A stretch of DNA of 5,525 nt. It comes from an uncultured Anaerolineaceae bacterium (GTDB taxonomy: Bacteria; Chloroflexota; Anaerolineae; Anaerolineales; Anaerolineaceae). The stretch covers positions 1 through 5,525 of the forward strand of contig CALESS010000327.1 of NCBI GenBank assembly GCA_937907495.1. The letters run 5' to 3'. The translations under genes were made by a program, and so were the position numbers. The notes under the pieces are model-generated. The model did no database searches, was not told the origin of the DNA, and worked only from the letters and a program-made list of their open reading frames with translations. Position 1 is the first letter of the stretch, and each line of letters starts with the position of its first letter. Positions 1 through 5,525 of this stretch are shown piece after piece.

Positions 1-1060
1 GAATGACACCACCGCAGAACTCGCAGTGGATTGACTCCTGGCCGCGCAATATGACCTGCTGGATTGTGCCCCCACAACTGGGACAGATGGTGGGGGCGTT
101 CTTAACTTTTTCAACCTCAACCTGATCCACCGCAATCGCCCGGTCTTTGGTCATTTCGCCCGAAAGAACACGGTTGATCAGGGATTTCCAGTCGTTGCAG
201 TTTTGGCCATCCAGGTGGAAGTGCATTTGCTGGTAAGGCGCTCCACTTTTGAAGGTGAGATTGAGATGATCCTCGTTCTTGAACACGCCCTGTTTTGTGG
301 CTTGAAGATCCTGGATGAGGGCGAGAGGGACTTCGCATGCCAGTTGCTGAACCATCTTGCGTTCGGTGGTGACAAAGAGGACTTTCTTGGTAGCCACTTC
401 CTCTTTTTGTTCGAACAGCAGGCGTTGATCGGTCAGGTAGAGGATGCCATCGGGGTCATCCTTATCTTCACGCCCGTCGCGGGTCCAGACGGCTTTGACA
501 GCCATGACCAGAGCTTCGGTTGGCATGAGCTTAAAGCAAGCCTGGTCGAGACAGGTATATGCCCACTCCAGTTGGAGAAGATGGGAAAAAACCTTGTTTG
601 CTTCCGCTTCAAGTTGGTCATACATCCCGCTGATAGTACTTTCAGCGGCGCTGGCTTTGTTTTCCAGGTTATCCAATTCCGCCGCCAGAGATTTCAGGAT
701 AGGCGCAGCCAGAGCCGGGCTGCGAGTGGCATTGACAGCCTGTCCCAGCTTGGCTTCCAGCGGACGCAGGGCATTTTCCAGCAGGGTGGATTGCTGATTG
801 ATCTGGATTTGGACTGCCTGGCGTAATGGCTGCCACTTTTTGAGCAAGTCACCGGATTGAGACTCCAGGATGCGTTCAAAAGGATAGCCACGATTGCGCA
901 ATGAGAGGACGCGCTGGGCAAGCCCTTTGATCTTGGTATCCAAATCTTCGATCCGATCGCGGGCGGAAGTTAGCTTTACCTGTTTCTGAAGTTTTTCCAA
1001 AGACCAACGGATGTTGTTCAACTGACTGTTGACTTGCTCTTGAGGTGATTGAGTGGCCAT
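1..1060 (-). CDS. Coiled-coil, GRAM/PH-like and zinc-ribbon protein of unknown function (3' end outside window)
   Basis: I do not recognise a named family. The reading frame is open from the ATG at 1060 to the left edge, giving 353 complete codons with no stop, so the C-terminus is missing. The start is supported by AAGGAG five bases upstream. Residues about 1-60 and 95-160 are Gln/Leu/Glu/Lys-rich and look like coiled coil. Residues about 180-300 contain a segment reading ILYLTDQRLLFEQK followed by beta-rich sequence and a DWKSLINRVL helix, which resembles GRAM or bacterial PH-like domains. Residues 326-349 form a zinc ribbon: CPSC, then 16 residues, then CEFC, each pair followed by two glycines. 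No signal peptide or membrane segment is visible, so it is probably cytoplasmic. It is transcribed divergently from the carotenoid gene. The coding frame is certain; the function is not, and the domain naming is by eye. Confidence 0.85.
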   Translation of the reverse strand, partial: MATQSPQEQVNSQLNNIRWSLEKLQKQVKLTSARDRIEDLDTKIKGLAQRVLSLRNRGYPFERILESQSGDLLKKWQPLRQAVQIQINQQSTLLENALRPLEAKLGQAVNATRSPALAAPILKSLAAELDNLENKASAAESTISGMYDQLEAEANKVFSHLLQLEWAYTCLDQACFKLMPTEALVMAVKAVWTRDGREDKDDPDGILYLTDQRLLFEQKEEVATKKVLFVTTERKMVQQLACEVPLALIQDLQATKQGVFKNEDHLNLTFKSGAPYQQMHFHLDGQNCNDWKSLINRVLSGEMTKDRAIAVDQVEVEKVKNAPTICPSCGGTIQQVILRGQESIHCEFCGGVI

Positions 1061-1089
1061 GTCATCTCCTTGGGGTGGTTTCATCTCTT

Positions 1090-1117
1090 ATTCTACAAGA
1101 TTATCTCATATCTGCAA
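1090..1117 (-). promoter_or_regulatory. Candidate sigma70-type promoter for the zinc-ribbon gene
   Basis: On the minus strand TTGCAG (1117-1112) is followed after 16 bases by TAGAAT (1095-1090), which matches the -10 consensus at 5 of 6 positions. It lies about 30 bases upstream of the ATG. The -35 match is poor (3 of 6), and an overlapping GATAAT (1105-1100) is an alternative -10, so the exact site is uncertain. Confidence 0.3.
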
Positions 1118-1210
1118 CCGGGTTTGTTGAATTAACACTTTACGAACAGTTTAGACTTTTGTGAAATGTCAGGCTTTGATCATGAGGGAAGTTTTGCGGC
1201 AGGAATTGTA

Positions 1211-1239
1211 TTGATTATGGGAGAGATTTCAGCTACACT
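1211..1239 (+). promoter_or_regulatory. Candidate sigma70-type promoter for the carotenoid gene
   Basis: TTGATT (1211-1216) and TACACT (1234-1239) are separated by 17 bases and each match the consensus at 4 of 6 positions. Transcription from here would give a leader of roughly 110 bases before the GTG start. A weaker pair, TTTACG (1139-1144) and TGAAAT (1162-1167), also has 17-base spacing, so the assignment is tentative. Confidence 0.3.
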
Positions 1240-1344
1240 CAAAGTTGCAGTGGTCGAAAACGGTTCGTGGATGGCAACCAGAATGGGGTTGATTCCTTGG
1301 CAAGCCGGCCGCTTATGATTTGAGGAAATTTTCAAGATAACACG

Positions 1345-1350
1345 AGGAGA
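1345..1350 (+). promoter_or_regulatory. Ribosome binding site fixing a GTG start
   Basis: AGGAGA sits five bases before the GTG at 1356-1358. There is no competing ATG with a ribosome binding site nearby, and the first membrane helix starts directly after this codon, so GTG is the likely start. Confidence 0.7.
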
Positions 1351-1355
1351 GATTT

Positions 1356-2129
1356 GTGCGAAAAGTTACGGGTGCTTTGCTGATCATCTACATCCTCTTG
1401 ACGATTGTCGCCGTGGGAGCTGGGATAGCCCAAATTCAATTAGGCGCCTGGGTCACACCACTGAATACGCTGCTGGGTTTCTTGTTCGCATTGACCCATG
1501 CCGGTCAGCGGTATGGGTGGAAGGCAGCCCTGATTTTGTTGGTCTGTGTTTTCGTCATCAGCCTGGGGATGGAAAGCCTGGGCGTAGCCACCGGATGGGT
1601 GTATGGGCCGTATCATTATACGGATCAATTGGGCATTAAGTTTCTCAACCTGGTTCCGTTATTGATACCCATTGCCTGGTTCATGATGATGTACCCTTCC
1701 ACGGTCATCGCAGAACGGTTGGTGATGAAGAACGGTCAGGGCGGCATCCTCAACCGCCTGGGTGTGGCTGCCATTGCCGGGGTAATCATGACGGCCTGGG
1801 ATGTGGCGATGGACCCGCTAATGGTGCGGGCCGGCCATTGGGTGTGGGAAATTGATGGAGCGTATTTTGGAATTCCCATCCAGAACTTTTTGGGCTGGTG
1901 GTTGACAACGTTTCTGTGTGTGGCGGTTTTCCTGTTGCTGACGATGAAAATGAAACGCCCGGAAAAAGGCGCTCCCGGGGGGTGGGTTGTCATTTCCTAT
2001 GGGACGCAGGCCGCCGCCACCATCATCGGGGATGGTTTTATTGGGCTGGGAGGCGCGGGGATGGCGGGTTTCTTTGCCATGCTGCCCTGGATTATTACTG
2101 GTTGGTTAAGAGGGAGAAGTGACAGATAA
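1356..2129 (+). CDS. Carotenoid biosynthesis membrane protein, CruF/DUF422-like
   Basis: This 257-residue, very hydrophobic protein fits the family that includes bacterial CruF (a carotenoid 1',2'-hydratase) and the archaeal bisanhydrobacterioruberin hydratase, enzymes that add water to the end of acyclic carotenoids in the membrane. Seven or eight membrane segments can be seen, near residues 6-25, 36-50, 56-72, 97-115, 134-149, 178-197, 210-226 and 233-250. Family-type motifs are ESLG (73-76), GPYHYTD (84-90), a PLLIPIAWFMMMYPS segment (101-115), AWDVAMDP (147-154), HWVW (161-164) and the GAYFGIPIQNFLGWW stretch (168-182). The conserved acidic residues E73, D90, D149 and D153 are all present. 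Translation starts at GTG behind AGGAGA. The gene stands alone, with no crt neighbours in view, and converges on the CHAD gene. Family membership is confident; the exact carotenoid substrate is not known, and I give no symbol for that reason. Confidence 0.85.
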   Translation: MRKVTGALLIIYILLTIVAVGAGIAQIQLGAWVTPLNTLLGFLFALTHAGQRYGWKAALILLVCVFVISLGMESLGVATGWVYGPYHYTDQLGIKFLNLVPLLIPIAWFMMMYPSTVIAERLVMKNGQGGILNRLGVAAIAGVIMTAWDVAMDPLMVRAGHWVWEIDGAYFGIPIQNFLGWWLTTFLCVAVFLLLTMKMKRPEKGAPGGWVVISYGTQAAATIIGDGFIGLGGAGMAGFFAMLPWIITGWLRGRSDR

Positions 2130-2160
2130 GGACTTGAAAAATGCCGCCAACTGAAAACAG

Positions 2161-2200
2161 AAGCATAGCCCGGTGCAATTGTGACCGGGTTTTGCTTTAT
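2161..2200. terminator. Bidirectional rho-independent terminator between convergent genes
   Basis: CCCGGT (2169-2174) pairs with ACCGGG (2184-2189) around a 9-base loop. The stem extends outward through G-T and A-T pairs, one T-T mismatch, and AAGCA (2161-2165) against TGCTT (2193-2197). On the plus strand the core stem is followed by TTTTGCTTTATT. On the minus strand the hairpin is followed by CTGTTTTC. It lies 31 bases after the carotenoid gene stop and overlaps the stop codon of the CHAD gene, so it can serve both transcripts. Confidence 0.75.
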
Positions 2201-3318
2201 TCTTGTGGTTGAGGAACCTGCGGATGGACAGGGGAATTGGGATGAGGCGGGTAGAGCCTCGAGGGGAGGAGGACTTCTGCCAGTTGGGATTTAAGCTCAT
2301 TCCATAAACCATTTCTGAGTGCAGCGTTCCAGCCGGTGATAAACGCCGTGTACATCTCATTTCGCAGCGCCATCCGGTCTGCCTGGAAGGCCAGCAACCC
2401 TGGAAGCAACAGGTTGAACGCATCTGGCTTGCCGAAAAAGTCAACCGTGCGTTGTTTTTCTGCGCTGAAAAACTCCGGCAGCAGGGAAATCCATACATCG
2501 CAATCGTGAAGCATCCCCAACTGGTCTTGAATCTTACGGCAAGTGGAGATGTAGGGCTGCAACTGGTTGGAGAACAAGGGGGAGAAAATCTCCAATGTAT
2601 AGCGCAGGTGTTTGGCCGTGATGCGCTGCGCATGCAGTTCTTCCAAATTTTCCGGGTTTTGTAGCGCATCCTGGCGTTTGAAAAATTCATCCAGACGTTG
2701 CTGGATCGCCTGGCTGGCGAGGTGGAACAAATCTGCATGGGGTGGTGAGGCGGGGTCTTGCAGGGAGGCGAGCGGGTCAAGCAGGCGGTGTATTTTATCG
2801 GCAAGGCGGGAATTAACAAAGTGCTCGACGGCTTTGAGCACATCCACCTGGCGGACGGACCGTTCCTGTTCCAGGCGTAAAATGAGGCGGCGAACTCCAG
2901 GAATCCACTGACTGGTGGAACGGTTTTGCTGGAGAAATTTCCTCAGCTCCTCTAATTGGACATCGAGATCTCGGGCAGCGCCTAGGGAGCGGGTGATGCG
3001 GCGGATTTCCTTCCCCCAGGCAGCCATTTTTTTGGTAAGTGCAGGAGAGAACGTGCGAGACTCCGGGTCGCCGCTGCTCCCAAATGGAGTGGATGGATCG
3101 GCAGATTTGGCTTGGGAGGATGAGCACTGCGACAGCGCAGGCAGAAAGACGGGGAGAGCATTGCGCAAGCGGCGGGAGGCCACCCGCATACGGTGGATAT
3201 ATTCGATGTCTGTGGCCTCTTGCACACCGGGCACTTCCGCCATCATCGCATCCAGGTGGCGCAGGAGTAAATCAGCGCCAAAGATTGTGAGGGGCGTGGT
3301 GGCGGGAGCTTTTTTCAT
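2197..3318 (-). CDS. CHAD domain protein (predicted polyphosphate-binding)
   Basis: This 373-residue protein carries one CHAD domain spanning most of its length (about 10-350). CHAD is a helical fold with clustered basic residues known to bind inorganic polyphosphate. The first hallmark is IHRMRVASRRLRNAL (41-55) with H42, R43, R45, R49, R50 and R52. Next come LGAARDLDVQ (112-121) and, in the second half, RITAKHLRYTLE (232-243) with K236, R239 and Y240, then QDQLGMLHDCDV (265-275). No CYTH triphosphatase domain is fused to it, no signal peptide or membrane segment is seen, and the C-terminus (352-373) is proline-rich. A Ser/Pro-rich insertion at about 63-92 separates the first two helices. 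The start lies two bases after the upstream kinase stop with only a weak ribosome binding site, so translation is probably coupled. It is the last gene of the kinase-kinase-CHAD unit and ends at a terminator. Domain identity is confident; the cellular role is inferred. Confidence 0.88.
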   Translation of the reverse strand: MKKAPATTPLTIFGADLLLRHLDAMMAEVPGVQEATDIEYIHRMRVASRRLRNALPVFLPALSQCSSSQAKSADPSTPFGSSGDPESRTFSPALTKKMAAWGKEIRRITRSLGAARDLDVQLEELRKFLQQNRSTSQWIPGVRRLILRLEQERSVRQVDVLKAVEHFVNSRLADKIHRLLDPLASLQDPASPPHADLFHLASQAIQQRLDEFFKRQDALQNPENLEELHAQRITAKHLRYTLEIFSPLFSNQLQPYISTCRKIQDQLGMLHDCDVWISLLPEFFSAEKQRTVDFFGKPDAFNLLLPGLLAFQADRMALRNEMYTAFITGWNAALRNGLWNELKSQLAEVLLPSRLYPPHPNSPVHPQVPQPQE

Positions 3319-3320
3319 CT

Positions 3321-4010
3321 TCAGGAGCTGGGCAAATAGGGCAAAATATGGTTTTGCAGGTCCTGGTTAACGGTTAGCACCGGGCGGGAAGCATCAATTT
3401 GAACGAAGTGATATTCAGCCGCCATTTGATCGAGTTGTTCGATCATCCGGGTCTGGTAGATGATAAAGGAATCGTACAGATTGTCAGCCCGGGTGACATC
3501 CATGCCGGCTTCCCAGAAGTTGAAGCCGCGGCCATGGACAATGCGCGAGACCAGGGTGTTCAGGTCTGTCCGCAGATAGAGGACCAGGTCTGGTTTGAGG
3601 GCAAACCCGTACACCCGGCGGGCCCAGGCGGGATCGGCGCCGCGGACAATATCGCGGGCGATGACGGAGTAAAAGTAGCGATCCGAGAGGACGATAAAAC
3701 CGGCCCGCAAAGCCGGAATGATCTGGTTTTCCAGCCGGTCAGCAAAATCGGTGGCGTAAAAAAGGCTCATGGTAAGCTTGCCCAGGGTATGGCCTTGCTT
3801 GGCGGCATCCAGTCCGGGCTGGGTAAGCGGAGAACGGCGTAAGCCCGTATCGGAGACCGCGAAGCCAGCCTCTTCCAGCCAGCGGCGTAACATGGCGATC
3901 TGGGTGGAGCGGCCTACGCCATCCGTTCCTTCCAGGACGATCAGTCGTCCGGGGTAATCTGAAATCTCGCGGTAGGGAAAGCCGGCGCCATAAAATTCGG
4001 TATGGGTCAT
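3321..4010 (-). CDS. Thymidylate-kinase-like P-loop protein with Walker A lysine replaced by arginine
   Basis: This 229-residue protein has the thymidylate kinase fold order: strand RLIVLEG then the P-loop GTDGVGRST (28-36), the helix motif ATDFADRLENQIIPAL (86-101), DRY (110-112), KPDLVLYLR (139-147) and a lid-type region with WEAGMD (166-171). Thymidylate kinases phosphorylate dTMP to dTDP using ATP in the cytoplasm. Two things argue against a routine enzyme. The P-loop lysine that contacts ATP phosphates is arginine (R34, codon CGC at 3911-3909). The REPGG-type motif that helps place dTMP is absent, and the usual AYQ after DRY reads ARD (118-120). The closest relative in view is the gene just upstream, so this looks like a tandem paralog. 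Its ATG overlaps the previous stop as ATGA. GGAAGG lies six bases upstream, inside a hairpin. It may be a weak kinase, a nucleotide-binding partner of its paralog, or a kinase of another specificity. Confidence 0.82.
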   Translation of the reverse strand: MTHTEFYGAGFPYREISDYPGRLIVLEGTDGVGRSTQIAMLRRWLEEAGFAVSDTGLRRSPLTQPGLDAAKQGHTLGKLTMSLFYATDFADRLENQIIPALRAGFIVLSDRYFYSVIARDIVRGADPAWARRVYGFALKPDLVLYLRTDLNTLVSRIVHGRGFNFWEAGMDVTRADNLYDSFIIYQTRMIEQLDQMAAEYHFVQIDASRPVLTVNQDLQNHILPYLPSS

Positions 4011-4040
4011 TTCGCACCTTCCGCAGTGGAGGGGATGACC
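4005..4040 (-). repeat. Imperfect hairpin covering the ribosome binding site and start codon of the second kinase gene
   Basis: On the transcribed strand, GGTCAT (4040-4035) can pair with ATGACC (4010-4005), which contains the start codon of the second kinase. Inside it, CCTCC (4032-4028) can pair with GGAAGG (4022-4017), its ribosome binding site, with one bulged base and a 5-base loop. The stop codon of the first kinase lies in the same arm as the start. The shape, with palindromic ends around an imperfect core, also resembles small interspersed repeat units. Pairing is read directly; the regulatory role is inferred. Confidence 0.5.
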
Positions 4041-4756
4041 GCTTTAGAGACAGCTTTTTTGCGCCGCCTGCGGGGGGATAGGGTGGGATGGGGCAGCCCT
4101 TTGAAACCTCGCAAAGCTTGCTTGACAGTCTGGCGGACAATTTTCTGCTGTTCTTCGACGGGCAAGGTGCCATCAATTACATGGAAGTGAAATTCCGGGG
4201 TCATGAGTTCGTATTGATCGAGGATGCGACCCTGGAAGAGGCGGAAACTGGTAATTTTGTTGTCTGAGAGACCGAGGTCCATTCCGGCTTCATAATATTT
4301 GATGTTGGCGCGGGCGGAGGTGATGCGGTCCACCGCCACATCCAGGGGGACCTGGAAATAAAAGGCAATATCGGGCTGTGTGGCAAACGAGTAGAGATTC
4401 CGCACCCACTCGGGATCTACGCCGCGGGCCACATCCCTGGCGAAGGCGGTAAATGCAAAACGATCCGCGAGCACGATCACCCCGGCCTTGAGCAGGGGGA
4501 GAATGTGATTTTCCCAGCGGTCGGCAAAATCTGTGGCCTGAATGAGGGAAAAGGTTGTCGGGGTGAATAACTTGTCTTTTTTACCGAAACGGGTGGTGGA
4601 TTTCACCAGGTCGGAGGAGTTCCATTCGGAAAAATAGACAGAGTAACCGTGGGAAAGGAGGTATTTATGCAGCAGGTCAATCTGAGTGGACTTGCCACTG
4701 CCATCAATTCCTTCCACGATGAACAGCTTACCTTTATAGGTGGATGGTTTTAGCAC
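4007..4756 (-). CDS. Thymidylate-kinase-like protein with intact P-loop
   Basis: This 249-residue protein is a P-loop nucleoside monophosphate kinase of the thymidylate kinase family, which transfers phosphate from ATP to a nucleotide such as dTMP. Visible motifs are strand LFIVEG, Walker A GIDGSGKST (16-24) with K22, ATDFADRWENHILPLLKAG (74-92), DRF (98-100), QPDIAFYFQV (127-136) and YEAGMD (155-160). After strand two, SEWNSS stands where many bacterial enzymes have REPGG, and ARD (106-108) replaces AYQ, so dTMP specificity is not certain. The start is GTG; an in-frame TGA lies two codons upstream, which makes GTG the first possible start, and AAAGGG lies seven bases before it. The last 30 residues (about 218-249) are Pro/Arg/Lys-rich and unlike a kinase C-terminus. 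This is the first gene of the unit and overlaps the next by ATGA. Family is confident; use of the symbol tmk would overstate the substrate evidence. Confidence 0.85.
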   Translation of the reverse strand: MLKPSTYKGKLFIVEGIDGSGKSTQIDLLHKYLLSHGYSVYFSEWNSSDLVKSTTRFGKKDKLFTPTTFSLIQATDFADRWENHILPLLKAGVIVLADRFAFTAFARDVARGVDPEWVRNLYSFATQPDIAFYFQVPLDVAVDRITSARANIKYYEAGMDLGLSDNKITSFRLFQGRILDQYELMTPEFHFHVIDGTLPVEEQQKIVRQTVKQALRGFKGLPHPTLSPRRRRKKAVSKAVIPSTAEGAK

Positions 4757-4791
4757 AATTCAACCCTTTATTTGATAATTCGTATAGCTCA

Positions 4792-4797
4792 ATTATA
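4792..4797 (-). promoter_or_regulatory. Perfect -10 box for the kinase-kinase-CHAD unit
   Basis: A perfect TATAAT lies on the minus strand 35 bases before the GTG start of the first kinase gene, which predicts a leader of about 28 bases. No good -35 hexamer is seen at 16-18 bases upstream. It stands just beyond the terminator of the PhoU gene, so the three-gene unit probably has its own promoter. Confidence 0.5.
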
Positions 4798-4839
4798 CAA
4801 CTTTCAGCAGGGAAAATGGAGGAGAAGTGGAAACTTTGC

Positions 4840-4868
4840 AAAAAAGAGCCTGCGGTTTGGGCAGGCTC
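4840..4868 (-). terminator. Rho-independent terminator of the PhoU gene
   Basis: GAGCCTGC (4868-4861, minus strand) and GCAGGCTC (4853-4846) form a perfect 8-bp GC-rich stem around a 7-base loop, followed directly by six T residues (4845-4840). It lies 16 bases after the PhoU stop codon and separates PhoU from the kinase unit. Confidence 0.9.
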
Positions 4869-4884
4869 CATTCAAGATTCTTTG

Positions 4885-5525
4885 TTATTCTGCATCCTCA
4901 TCGTCCGTTTGATCAAGCTCCAATAATTCACCGGTGGCGATGAACACGGTCCGCTCGCAGATATTGGTGACCCGGTCGGCCATGCGCTCCAGGTTGTGGG
5001 CTACCCACAGGAGGAGGTTGGCATGATCAATCGTCTCCGGGTTGGCAATCATGGAGGCGACAAGGCTGTTGTAAATGCGAATGTAGAGACCATCCACCTG
5101 GTCATCTTCCTTGGGAAGAGACATCGCAAGGGAGGCATTTTCGGAGATGAAGGCACCCAAAGCGCGGTGGAGCATGGAGACAGCCAGGTCAGCCATTTGC
5201 TGAATATCACGGATGGGGACGGGAATGGTGCTTTCTTCCAGGCGGATGACAACTTTGGCGATGCCCTTGGCATAATCGCCCATCCGTTCCAGCTCGGTGA
5301 TGACTTCCAGCATGGCTGTTAGCAGACGGAGGTCTTTGGCCATGGGCTGCTGAGTGGCGATGATGATGAGGATGTTGTTTTCGATGGCAAAGCGCTTGGA
5401 GTTGATGGCACGGTCGGCATCGTAGATGTGTTGAGCCGCCGGGATATCCCGGCGTTTAAGGGCATCAACGGCGTTCAAAACGCCTTGCTCAACCATGCTG
5501 CCCAATAGCAGGACCTCATCCTGGA
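4885..5525 (-). CDS. phoU: PhoU-type phosphate signalling protein (N-terminus outside window)
   Basis: The frame is open from the right edge to a TAA at 4887-4885, giving 212 visible residues. PhoU proteins are usually only slightly longer, so roughly the first 10-15 residues are missing. PhoU is a cytoplasmic all-helical protein that links the PstSCAB phosphate transporter to the PhoR/PhoB-type two-component system and restrains phosphate uptake. The sequence shows the two-fold repeat typical of the family: an N-terminal half with ATQQPMAKDLR and the metal-binding signature ELERMGDYA (visible residues 77-85), and a C-terminal half with VAHNLERMADRVTNI (174-188). The end is acidic (DQTDDEDAE). 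An in-frame TTG at 5505 and an ATG at 5496 exist, but the sequence upstream (QDEVLLL) is typical PhoU helix, so the true start lies beyond the window. The gene ends at a strong terminator. Partner pst or pho genes would be expected upstream but are out of view. Confidence 0.93.
   Translation of the reverse strand, partial: QDEVLLLGSMVEQGVLNAVDALKRRDIPAAQHIYDADRAINSKRFAIENNILIIIATQQPMAKDLRLLTAMLEVITELERMGDYAKGIAKVVIRLEESTIPVPIRDIQQMADLAVSMLHRALGAFISENASLAMSLPKEDDQVDGLYIRIYNSLVASMIANPETIDHANLLLWVAHNLERMADRVTNICERTVFIATGELLELDQTDDEDAE

Larger units (their letters stand above)
1061..1355. other. Divergent intergenic region
   Basis: This 295-base stretch lies between two divergent genes and is more AT-rich than its flanks over about 1080-1170. 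It holds candidate promoters in both directions and the two ribosome binding sites. I see no tRNA, no CRISPR-like repeats and no convincing riboswitch or operator. A 33-codon open frame (1217-1318, plus) is present but has no good ribosome binding site. Confidence 0.6.

Noticed and set aside
149..159. GGTCATTTCGC, identical to 4005-4015, considered as a dispersed repeat
   Set aside because: The match is only 11 bases. At 149-159 it encodes part of the zinc-ribbon protein and lacks the second palindromic arm, so chance is enough to explain it.
203..826. 207-codon open frame on the plus strand
   Set aside because: It lies wholly antisense to the zinc-ribbon gene, whose frame has a good ribosome binding site, coiled-coil sequence and a clear CPSC/CEFC ribbon.
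1217..1318. 33-codon open frame in the divergent intergenic region
   Set aside because: The nearest purine-rich stretch (AGGAA) is too far from the ATG, the frame overlaps the candidate promoter of the carotenoid gene, and no family resemblance is seen.
2106..2843. 245-codon minus-strand open frame overlapping the CHAD gene
   Set aside because: It is out of frame with the CHAD hallmarks, and its protein has a Cys/Ser/Arg-rich shadow-like composition with no recognisable motif.
3399..3842. 147-codon plus-strand open frame
   Set aside because: It is antisense to the second kinase gene and has no recognisable domain or ribosome binding site.
3321..4756. The two kinases considered as PPK2 polyphosphate kinases
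   Set aside because: Their P-loops (GTDGVGRST, GIDGSGKST) and the order of DR(Y/F), PD and lid motifs follow thymidylate kinase, not the PPK2 pattern with its DRSWYNR-type Walker B.

Overview
The window is dense bacterial chromosome of moderate GC content with six protein-coding genes, two of them cut by the window ends. The gene set is a PhoU protein, two divergent thymidylate-kinase-like proteins, a CHAD protein, a CruF-type carotenoid membrane protein and a coiled-coil/zinc-ribbon protein. Together with the protein style it suggests a Chloroflexota member, perhaps Anaerolineae-like. That placement is inferred from gene content and general resemblance; no rRNA or other phylogenetic marker is present.

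Layout, left to right. Bases 1-1060 (minus): the first 353 codons of a protein with an N-terminal coiled coil, a GRAM/PH-like region and a four-cysteine zinc ribbon, running off the left edge. Bases 1061-1355: a divergent intergenic region with candidate promoters for both flanking genes. Bases 1356-2129 (plus): a CruF/DUF422-type carotenoid biosynthesis membrane protein. Bases 2161-2200: a hairpin that can terminate both convergent units. Bases 2197-4756 (minus): a tight three-gene unit, read right to left as a thymidylate-kinase-like protein with an intact P-loop (GTG start), a second such protein whose Walker A lysine is arginine, then a CHAD protein. Bases 4757-4884: a strong -10 box for this unit and the terminator of the gene behind it. 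Bases 4885-5525 (minus): a PhoU protein missing only its extreme N-terminus.

The most interesting part is the kinase-kinase-CHAD operon. Its genes are joined by an ATGA overlap and a 2-base gap, so it looks translationally coupled. CHAD domains bind polyphosphate and PhoU belongs to phosphate control, so the two P-loop kinases may serve a phosphate/polyphosphate-linked nucleotide function rather than simple dTTP synthesis. This is inference from context. It is supported by the absence of the usual REPGG motif in both kinases and by motifs they share with each other. At the junction of the two kinase genes an imperfect hairpin covers both the ribosome binding site and the start codon of the second kinase, and the first kinase has an odd basic C-terminal tail there that may derive from a small repeat element.
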